Assembly (NCBI RefSeq): GCF_015674855.1
Contig: NZ_JADMLG010000006.1
Location: 387,857 to 451,856, forward strand
Direction: 5' to 3'
DNA length: 64,000 nucleotides
DNA from: Nocardia bovistercoris
Lineage (GTDB): Bacteria > Actinomycetota > Actinomycetes > Mycobacteriales > Mycobacteriaceae
Of the stretch, positions 35,209-41,981 are shown piece by piece. The notes beneath the pieces are model-generated. The model ran no database searches. It was not told the DNA's origin and saw only the letters and a list, made by a program, of their open reading frames with translations. The position numbers were made by a program, and so were the translations under genes. Position 1 is the first letter of the stretch, and each line of letters opens with the position of its first letter.

Positions 35209-35267
35209 ACTAATGCTTGCGTTATCCAGGCGCGCCGTGGTTCCATCTAACTAACGTAATCATTAGT
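35209..35267. promoter_or_regulatory. Facing pair of HxlR-type operator boxes
   Basis: ACTAATGCTTGCGTTA at 35209-35224 and, on the other strand, ACTAATGATTACGTTA (read from 35267 back to 35252): 14 of 16 bases match in inverted orientation, one box facing each divergent gene. Confidence 0.7.
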
Positions 35268-35283
35268 CAGATGGAGGAGTGCA

Positions 35284-35985
35284 GTGGTCTCAGTAGTGGA
35301 CAGAGTCGCCGTGGTCACCGGCGGCCGACGCGGACTCGGCGCGGCCCTGGTCGACGAACTGCTGGCGCGCGGGGCACGCAAGGTGTACTCCACCGCCCGC
35401 ACCCCGTACACCGACGACCGACCGGAGGTGGTCACCGCCGTTCTCGACGTGCGCGCACCGGAATCGGTCGCGGCGCTCGCCGACCTCGCGGGCGACGCCG
35501 AACTCGTGTTCAACAACGCGGGCGTCCTACTGCCCGCCCCGCTGCTCACCGGCGACCTGTCGAAGGTCACCGAGACCATCGATGTCAACGTCCTCGGCCT
35601 GCTGCGGGTGGCGCGGGCGTTCGCGCCGATCCTGGCCGAACACGGCGGCGGCGCGCTGGTGAACATGCATTCGGTGCTGTCCTGGCTGGCGGGCAGCGGC
35701 GGCTACGGGGTGTCCAAGGCCGCGGCATGGTCGCTCACGAATTCGCTGCGGCTGGAACTGGCGGGTCAGCACACCCACGTCGTCGGCGTGCACGCGGGAT
35801 TCATCGACACCGACATGGCCGCGGCCATCGACCGCCCCAAGGCCGCGCCCGCCGATATCGCCGCGCGCATCCTCGACGGACTCGAGGCGGACGCGGCCGA
35901 AGTACTCGCCGACGAGGTCACCGCGGGCGTCAAGGCCGCGCTGTCCGGCCCGGTGGAGAAACTGGCCTTCAGCTTCGCGAACTGA
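35284..35985 (+). CDS. Short-chain dehydrogenase/reductase
   Basis: 233-aa classical SDR with TGGRRGLG (about residues 12-19), FNNAGVL (about 78-84), Ser in MHSVLS and the Tyr/Lys pair in YGVSK. A GTG start is used with GGAGGAG about 6 nt upstream. It is the first gene after the HxlR operator and is 14 bp ahead of the tautomerase gene, so both are likely HxlR targets. It could detoxify a reactive carbonyl. Confidence 0.87.
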   Translation: MVSVVDRVAVVTGGRRGLGAALVDELLARGARKVYSTARTPYTDDRPEVVTAVLDVRAPESVAALADLAGDAELVFNNAGVLLPAPLLTGDLSKVTETIDVNVLGLLRVARAFAPILAEHGGGALVNMHSVLSWLAGSGGYGVSKAAAWSLTNSLRLELAGQHTHVVGVHAGFIDTDMAAAIDRPKAAPADIAARILDGLEADAAEVLADEVTAGVKAALSGPVEKLAFSFAN

Positions 35986-35999
35986 ATTCGAGGACCGCC

Positions 36000-36425
36000 G
36001 TGCCGCTCTGGACGATCCACCACTCCCCCGGAATCCTCACCGACGCCGACAAACACCGGCTGGCCACCCGGATCACCGACCACTACGCACAGGTCGGCCT
36101 TCCCCGCTTCTACGTGATCACCCTCTTCCAGGAGACCAGGCCCGAGGACTTCTACGTGGGCGGCGAACCCGCACCGGCGGGAGTCCGCATCACCATCGAC
36201 CACATCGCCCGTCGCAACCCCGACCGCGGCGCGCGTCGCCGCACGGCCCGCTGGATCCGGTCCATCCTCGCGCCGTATCTCGCCGAGCGGACCGACCTGC
36301 ACTGGGAATTCCACGTCGACGAGACCAGCGCCGACCTCTGGATGATCAACGGCATCGCCCCGCCACCGGGCGAATCCGATGTCGAGAAGCAGTGGGCCGC
36401 ACAGAATTCGGTGTCGCCCTACTGA
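36000..36425 (+). CDS. Tautomerase-superfamily protein (cis-CaaD-like)
   Basis: 141-aa protein. The GTG at 36000 makes Pro the second residue (PLWTIHHSPGILT), as needed for the catalytic N-terminal proline of tautomerases. The sequence tracks the cis-3-chloroacrylic-acid-dehalogenase group: FYVITLFQETRPEDFYVGG and a basic stretch RRNPDRGARRRTARW where that group has its substrate-binding arginines. It probably isomerises or hydrates an unsaturated acid; dehalogenation is not claimed. It overlaps the convergent LysR gene by 7 bp. Confidence 0.82.
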   Translation: MPLWTIHHSPGILTDADKHRLATRITDHYAQVGLPRFYVITLFQETRPEDFYVGGEPAPAGVRITIDHIARRNPDRGARRRTARWIRSILAPYLAERTDLHWEFHVDETSADLWMINGIAPPPGESDVEKQWAAQNSVSPY

Positions 36426-37240
36426 GGGTCGCGCCCGCCGCGCCGCAGCGTCGCGGTGGCGACGTCGAGGAACTCGCGCACGAGGTCGTCGGGCCGATCG
36501 ACGGTGGCCAAACAGGTTTCGACGATCGGCGCGTCGGTGACGGGCAGGTGGACGAGGTCGGGTCGGCTGTAGGTGTGCGCGACACTCCTGGGGACAAGCG
36601 CGATTCCGTGTCCGGAGGCGATGAGTTCGAACTTCTCCTCCAGGGTCGAGGTGCGCCTGGTCGGCGTGTCAAGGATCAGTTCGCCGTCGAGGTCGGCGCG
36701 CGCGAGTTCGGACCTCGACGCCAGCGGATGCGCGGCGGGCATGCACGCCACTCTCGGCTCGTGGCCGATGGGCACGATGCGCAGACCGGTCTCGTCGAAC
36801 TGCCGCCGCAGATACCCGACCTGCGCGAGCCCCTCGCGCAACTGCCGATCCTGCTCCCACCACCGGGTGGGAACCAGGTCGGTCCCGACCTCGGGACGGC
36901 GCGCGTTGAACGCCCGAACAGCTTCCGACACAGGCAATCCGGGCGCGAACGCGATCACCAGCCGCGCCACGCCGCGCTCGACGTCGTGCACGCGCCGCAC
37001 CGCGGCGTCGACCGAGGCGAGGATCTGCCGCGCCTCCTCGTAGAGCCGTTCCCCCGCCGCCGTCAACTCCACGCTGCGGGTACTGCGTACCAACAGCGCA
37101 CACGCCAATTCCCGCTCGAACGCCTTGATCTGGCGACTCAACACCGGCTGGGCGATGAACAGTCGCTGCGCCGCCCGCCCGAAGTGCCGATGCTCGGCCA
37201 CCGCGACGAAGTAGCGCAACTTCCGCAGATCCAGATCCAT
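36419..37240 (-). CDS. LysR-family transcriptional regulator
   Basis: 273-aa LTTR with an N-terminal winged HTH (LRYFVAVAEHRHFGRAAQRL, then QPVLSRQIKAFEREL) and a shortened effector domain (about residues 85-265, a little below the usual 290-300 total). A perfect GGAGG ends one base before the ATG, closer than ideal, so the start is approximate. It is divergent from the NmrA-like gene at 37309, its probable target. Confidence 0.88.
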   Translation of the reverse strand: MDLDLRKLRYFVAVAEHRHFGRAAQRLFIAQPVLSRQIKAFERELACALLVRSTRSVELTAAGERLYEEARQILASVDAAVRRVHDVERGVARLVIAFAPGLPVSEAVRAFNARRPEVGTDLVPTRWWEQDRQLREGLAQVGYLRRQFDETGLRIVPIGHEPRVACMPAAHPLASRSELARADLDGELILDTPTRRTSTLEEKFELIASGHGIALVPRSVAHTYSRPDLVHLPVTDAPIVETCLATVDRPDDLVREFLDVATATLRRGGRDPQ

Positions 37241-37308
37241 ACCTCCACGGTATCAATGGCCGGGAAAGGGTATTGGACCCCGCGCGCGAGCGCCCCGAGA
37301 CTCGAATC

Positions 37309-38205
37309 ATGATCGTCATCACCACTCCCACCGGCGCCATCGGCGGACAACTGCTCGACATCATGCTGCGCGAGGCGCCCGCGCGGGGACAGCGATTGCG
37401 TGTCGTCGTGCGCGACGACGCGAGACTTCCCGAGGCGACGCGCGGCCGCGTCGATGTCGTGACCGGCTCGCACCGTGACCCCGAGGTCGTCGACCGGGCC
37501 TTCGACGGGGCCGAGGCCGTATTCTGGGTGATCCCGCCCGATCCGTCGGCGCGCGATCTCGAGCAGGCGTACTCCGGATTCACCGAGGCTGCGGCGAAGG
37601 CGTTCGCGGCGCACGGAATTCGTCATGTCGTCGGCGTCTCCGCGCTCGGCCGCGGCACGCCCGTCGCCGACCGGGCCGGGCTCGTCACGGCGTCGCTGGC
37701 GATGGACGACCTCATCGCGAGCACGGGCGTCGCCTACCGGGCGTTGGTGAATCCGAGTTTCATGGACAACCTACTGCGGCAGGTGATCTCGATCCGCGAC
37801 CACGGCGAGTTCACCGGAACCGCCGCCGCCGACCACGCCGCACCGATCACCGCCACCGCGGATATCGCCGCGGCGGGCGCGCGACTGCTGCTCGACCGCT
37901 CGTGGACCGGATCGGGCGAGGTAGCGGTGCTCGGCCCGGAGGATCTCTCCCACGACGACATGGCGCGCATCATGTCCGAGGCGCTCGGTCGCCCGATCCG
38001 CTACCGACGCGAATCGCAGGCGGAACTCCGCGCCGCACTCGCGGGACGCGGGGCGAGCGAGGCGTTCACCCGGGGCTTCGTCGACATGATGCGCGCCAAG
38101 GACGAGGGGCTCGACAACGCGGCGCTCCGCACTCCGGCGACCACGAGTCCCACGGATTTCCGCGGCTGGTGCGAGCGAGTGCTGACGCCCGCGGTCCTGG
38201 CCTGA
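37309..38205 (+). CDS. NmrA-like NAD(P)-binding protein
   Basis: 298-aa atypical SDR of the NmrA/HSCARG type. The glycine motif TPTGAIGG is near the N-terminus; VFWVIPPD, HVVGVSALGRG and FMDNLL are typical internal segments. There is no canonical YxxxK. These proteins serve as redox sensors or quinone reductases. The ATG at 37309 begins directly before the first strand; an upstream TTG is rejected. Divergent from LysR. Confidence 0.84.
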   Translation: MIVITTPTGAIGGQLLDIMLREAPARGQRLRVVVRDDARLPEATRGRVDVVTGSHRDPEVVDRAFDGAEAVFWVIPPDPSARDLEQAYSGFTEAAAKAFAAHGIRHVVGVSALGRGTPVADRAGLVTASLAMDDLIASTGVAYRALVNPSFMDNLLRQVISIRDHGEFTGTAAADHAAPITATADIAAAGARLLLDRSWTGSGEVAVLGPEDLSHDDMARIMSEALGRPIRYRRESQAELRAALAGRGASEAFTRGFVDMMRAKDEGLDNAALRTPATTSPTDFRGWCERVLTPAVLA

Positions 38206-38240
38206 CCGGCGGTAGGTCGTCGGCAGGCAGACCCGGCGCG

Positions 38241-38774
38241 TCAGGACACGGCGCCGGTGCGCAGGTGCTTCACCACGGGAATCGGCGTCGCGTCGGCGGA
38301 GGCGTCGGATATCGCGATCAGGCTCGGCGGCACCGAGGCGGGCACGTGGGTGTCGACACACGACATGAGCTGTCGAACCGTGAACGGTTTGGGCAGGTAG
38401 TCGTCGGCGCCCGCGGCCATCGCGGCGTCGATCAGGTCGGGATCGCGACTGGCCGACACGATGACGACCGGGGCCGAGGACACCTCGCGGATCTTGCGGC
38501 ACACCGTGACGCCGTCGAGGTCGGGAAGTACGAGATCGAGCAGCACCAGGCGCGGTCGCAGTTGGGCGGCCGCGGCGACCGCGTCGGTGCCGTGCCCGAC
38601 CCACTGCGGAAGCAGGCTCTGCGATTTCAGGACGATGCCGATCATCTCGGCGGTCGCCTGATCGTCCTCGACGACGAGGACTTGCGCGGAGACCGGCCAG
38701 TAGTCGCGTAAACACACTCGGCGACGGCGTTCCCGCGCCGCCGAGCGGCGCGCTCCCGGCGGATACTGGCTCAT
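38241..38774 (-). CDS. Stand-alone MtrA-like response-regulator receiver
   Basis: 177-aa protein: a basic 28-residue N-terminal extension, then one CheY-type receiver (about residues 30-148) with VLVVEDDQ, phospho-acceptor Asp in LVLLDLVLPDLDG, Ser in VIVSAS and Lys in YLPKPF. The sequence pattern is that of the OmpR/MtrA subclass, but the DNA-binding domain is missing; about 30 uncharacteristic residues follow. No histidine kinase is nearby. It may relay or compete for phosphate, or bind a partner protein. Confidence 0.82.
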   Translation of the reverse strand: MSQYPPGARRSAARERRRRVCLRDYWPVSAQVLVVEDDQATAEMIGIVLKSQSLLPQWVGHGTDAVAAAAQLRPRLVLLDLVLPDLDGVTVCRKIREVSSAPVVIVSASRDPDLIDAAMAAGADDYLPKPFTVRQLMSCVDTHVPASVPPSLIAISDASADATPIPVVKHLRTGAVS

Positions 38775-39106
38775 ACGCAGCCCCCTGTCACACGAACTGA
38801 TGTCTGTCCACCCGATCGCGCTCACCGTTCGAACACCTAGCTCGGTGTCATACGTGACCGCTATCGACTGGTACTCGACCGTAGGCCGACGCGAGCCGAT
38901 TTCGCAATACTGGACGGTCTGATCTGCGGAGATCCCGGATACCGATATCATCTGGCGACGGTTTCGTCACCGAACCGATATCGCGAAACGGCGACAAATA
39001 ACGAATCGTTACCAACCGACTCGACCGGCACCTGGGAGAACGCCACACGGCGGCTCCGGCCACATTTTCGTCGCACTGTCCGCGACGTAATCCGAGGTGA
39101 CTATAG
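38775..39106. promoter_or_regulatory. Intergenic upstream of orphan receiver
   Basis: 330 bp without a gene, relatively AT-rich at 38880-39010. It contains two copies of ACCGATATC, at 38940-38948 and 38974-38982, as a direct repeat. A possible regulator site; otherwise nothing seen. Confidence 0.35.
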
Positions 39107-39859
39107 TCACACGGTGGTGTAACCACCGTTGACGGGAATCGTCTGTCCTGTGGTCCAGCCCGCGTGCTCGGAGGCCAGCCAGACCACGGCCGCGGCGACA
39201 TCGTCGGGCCTGCCGAGCCGACGGGTCGGATAGCGCCTGGCGTGCTTTTCCAACGCCTCGCTCGCACCCATCTCGGGGGTGACGATGGTCCCGAGCGCGA
39301 CCGAGTTGCAGGTGATCCCCGAGGCGCCGAGTTCCTTTGCCAGCGAACGCATCAGCGACGCCCCCGCGGCCTTGGCAGCGGCGTAGTCGGCCATGCGCGC
39401 CTCGCCGGTGCGACCCGAATCGGAGGAGATCGTGATGATCCGGCCCCAACCCTTCGCCAACATCGCCGGAAGCACCGCCTGACAGCAGTGCATGACGCCG
39501 AAGACATTGATCCGCACGGTCGCCTCCCAGTCGCCCGGATCGGACTCGACGAACGGCGTGAGACGCACGCCCGAGGCCGGAATCCCCGCGTTGTTGACGA
39601 GGATGTCGACCGCACCCGCGCGGCTCGCGATATCGGCAACCATCGCATCGATCGCCGAACGGTCGGTGATATCCGCCGGTGCCGCGAGGGCGCTCAGCCC
39701 CCGGCCGTTCAGTTCGTCGGCGACCGCCCGCGCGCGTTCGGGCCGCAGGTCGTTGACCGCGACGGTCGCGCCCTGTTCGGCCAAACGGGCGGCGAGCCGA
39801 GCGCCGATCCCCTGTCCCGCGCCGGTGATCAGCGCGACCTTGCCATCGATGGCGAACAT
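39107..39859 (-). CDS. Short-chain dehydrogenase/reductase (FabG-like)
   Basis: 250-aa classical SDR with TGAGQGIG (about residues 12-19), NNAGIP (about 88), Ser in TISSDSG and Tyr/Lys in YAAAK. The end GQTIPVNGGYTTV is standard. It is 55 bp downstream of the TetR gene at 39915 in the same direction, so probably in its operon. No substrate assignment. Confidence 0.9.
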   Translation of the reverse strand: MFAIDGKVALITGAGQGIGARLAARLAEQGATVAVNDLRPERARAVADELNGRGLSALAAPADITDRSAIDAMVADIASRAGAVDILVNNAGIPASGVRLTPFVESDPGDWEATVRINVFGVMHCCQAVLPAMLAKGWGRIITISSDSGRTGEARMADYAAAKAAGASLMRSLAKELGASGITCNSVALGTIVTPEMGASEALEKHARRYPTRRLGRPDDVAAAVVWLASEHAGWTTGQTIPVNGGYTTV

Positions 39860-39914
39860 GCCGTCGACTCCTCATCCGTCGGTATCGGTGTATCCATCAT
39901 CCGACAAGCCCTCG

Positions 39915-40520
39915 CTACGGCTTCGCGTACATGCGGAACAGCGCGTCGGCGGCCACCTCGATCATCTCGGCCTCGTCCACCGCGACGGTCTGCGTACGCG
40001 CGGTATGCCAGCAGCGGTCGAGCAGCCCGAATGCCGCGGTGCCGACCACCTCGGGCGAGTGCGCGCCCGCCGGGGCGACGGCCTGGCCGAGGATCCAGGC
40101 GATGCGGGTCTGCATCCTGGTGTTGCCGCGGCGGAACTCCGCGTCGTCGGGGGCCGAGAACGCGGCGGCCATGGCGAAGGCGCCGTGGCGGTCCATGTAA
40201 GCGAAGTAATCGCGCACGAAGGCGCGCACGTCCTCGATGCGGCGGGGTGCGGTGAAGGTGTCCCAGGTCGCGAGCACCGCGCGCAGGTCACGGTACGCGC
40301 GGTTGCCGAGCAGACCGAACACGTCGCGCTTGTCCTTGAAATAGGTGTAGAAGCCCGCGCGCGAGATGCCGCACTCCTCGGTGATCGCGTTGACCGTGGT
40401 GCCCGCGTAGCCGCGTTCGAGGAACAGCCTGCGACTCGCGTCCAGGATCGACGCGCGCGTGCGGTCGGCGCGCGTGGGGCGCGCGGGCTCGGCGGCCACG
40501 TGATCATCGGCGACTGTCAC
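39915..40520 (-). CDS. TetR-family transcriptional regulator
   Basis: 201-aa regulator with an HTH (RASILDASRRLFLERG, then ECGISRAGFYTYFKDKRDVF, about residues 22-68) and an all-helical effector domain. It is divergent from the amidohydrolase at 40682. Two TTGACnnnnCCGTCA sites lie in between, so it likely represses both directions. Confidence 0.88.
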   Translation of the reverse strand: MTVADDHVAAEPARPTRADRTRASILDASRRLFLERGYAGTTVNAITEECGISRAGFYTYFKDKRDVFGLLGNRAYRDLRAVLATWDTFTAPRRIEDVRAFVRDYFAYMDRHGAFAMAAAFSAPDDAEFRRGNTRMQTRIAWILGQAVAPAGAHSPEVVGTAAFGLLDRCWHTARTQTVAVDEAEMIEVAADALFRMYAKP

Positions 40521-40550
40521 CGGGCCATCGTATACGACGTCACCGACTAT

Positions 40551-40633
40551 TTGACAGCACCGTCAAGTTCTCATTCAAGCAGTTCATACTATGTACATCA
40601 ACCACTGAGAACTCCTGTTTGACACATCCGTCA
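40551..40633. promoter_or_regulatory. Two copies of a TTGAC-N6-GTCA operator
   Basis: TTGACAGCACCGTCAA (40551-40566) and TTGACACATCCGTCAG (40619-40634) share TTGACnnnnCCGTCA and lie 68 bp apart in the TetR/amidohydrolase divergent region. Confidence 0.62.
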
Positions 40634-40681
40634 GAAACTGCCAGGCTCGAAACAGGTCAGGCGCACGAAGGAGACAAAGCC

Positions 40682-41920
40682 ATGACGCAGGCCACAGACG
40701 CCCCGATCTTCGATGCCGACGCGCACATGTACGAGACGGCCGACGCACTCGTCAAGTACCTGCCGGAGCAGTACCGCCAAGCGGTCCAGTACGTGCAGAT
40801 GGGGCGACACACCCGGATCTGCATCAACGGTCGGATCACCGACTTCATCCCGAACCCGACCTTCGAACGCGTCGCCGCACCCGGCGCGCACGAGAAGTTC
40901 TTCGCCGGGGAGAACACCGAAGGCCTCACCCTGCGCGAAATGCAGGGGCGAGCCATCCCGGCGCCCGAAGCCACCCGCAATCCGGCGGACCGCCTGATCG
41001 AACTCGACCGCCAAGGCGTGCGCGAGACACTGAACTATCCGACGCTGGCGAGTCTGGTCGAGCATTCCGCCGCCGACGATCCGGAACTGATCGTCGCGGT
41101 GATCCACGCGCTCAACCAGTGGATGCTCGAGCACTGGACCTACGCCTACGAGGACCGGATCTTCAGCACCCCGATCATCAACTGCTCCGAGGTCGACGCC
41201 GCGCGCCGCGAACTCGAATACATCCTGGACAACGGCGCGAAGGTGGCGCTCATCAAACCGGCGCCGGTCAAGGGACTGCGCGGCTGGCGCTCACCCGCGC
41301 TGCCGGAATTCGACCCGTTCTGGCGCGACGTGGAGGACGCCGGACTCCCGATCGTGCTGCACGCCAGCCAGCCGCCGCTCGACGAATACGTCAACAAATG
41401 GGAACCGCCGTCGACCAAGAACTTCATGGCGATGAGTTCGTTCCGCTGGCTCGCCCTCGGGCACCGCGAGATCTCCGACATGATCGGCAGCCTGATCTGC
41501 CACGGCACCCTCACCCGTTTCCCGAAACTGCGCATCGCCAGCGTGGAGAACGGCAGCTCGTGGATTCACCCGCTGTTCCACGACCTCGAGGATCTCACCA
41601 AGAAGATGCCGCAGAATTTCCCGGAGCACCCGCACGAGGTGTTCCGGCGCAATATCTGGGTCAGTCCGTTCTGGGAGGGGTCGGTCTCCGATGTCGTCGA
41701 GACCGTCGGCTGGGACCGCGTCATGTTCGGTTCGGACTACCCGCATCCCGAGGGGCTGCCCGAGCCCAAGAGCTTCTGGAAGTACGCCGAGGGCATGGAC
41801 AACCGTCGCACCTGGGATTTCATGGGCGACAACGCCCGTCGCTTCATGGGCCTGCCGATCCTGAACCCCGACCCGGCCGCGCAGACCCCGCCCGCCCTGG
41901 CGAGTTCGACCTCGGCCTGA
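40682..41920 (+). CDS. Amidohydrolase-2 family metal-dependent hydrolase
   Basis: 412-aa TIM-barrel protein of the amidohydrolase-related group (ACMSD/gamma-resorcylate-decarboxylase-like), which decarboxylates or hydrolyses ring or beta-keto acids. It starts with IFDADAHMYE, a variant of the usual DxHxH metal motif. The metal/active-site His candidate is in IVLHASQPP (about residue 224), with IASVENGSSWIHPL (about 293) and FGSDYPHPEG (about 345), whose Asp is the catalytic base in the family. GAAGGAG is about 9 nt before the ATG. Divergent TetR and operator pair upstream; a strong terminator follows. Confidence 0.87.
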   Translation: MTQATDAPIFDADAHMYETADALVKYLPEQYRQAVQYVQMGRHTRICINGRITDFIPNPTFERVAAPGAHEKFFAGENTEGLTLREMQGRAIPAPEATRNPADRLIELDRQGVRETLNYPTLASLVEHSAADDPELIVAVIHALNQWMLEHWTYAYEDRIFSTPIINCSEVDAARRELEYILDNGAKVALIKPAPVKGLRGWRSPALPEFDPFWRDVEDAGLPIVLHASQPPLDEYVNKWEPPSTKNFMAMSSFRWLALGHREISDMIGSLICHGTLTRFPKLRIASVENGSSWIHPLFHDLEDLTKKMPQNFPEHPHEVFRRNIWVSPFWEGSVSDVVETVGWDRVMFGSDYPHPEGLPEPKSFWKYAEGMDNRRTWDFMGDNARRFMGLPILNPDPAAQTPPALASSTSA

Positions 41921-41923
41921 CAC

Positions 41924-41967
41924 CCGAATTCGGCGGCGGGGAGGTAGTGCCCCGCCGCCGAATTCGG
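41924..41967. terminator. Very strong bidirectional hairpin terminator
   Basis: Perfect 18-bp stem (41924-41941 with 41950-41967, core GAATTCGGCGGCGGGG) and 8-nt loop between the convergent amidohydrolase and LuxR-type genes. Confidence 0.85.
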
Positions 41968-41981
41968 ACGCCGCGGCGGGC

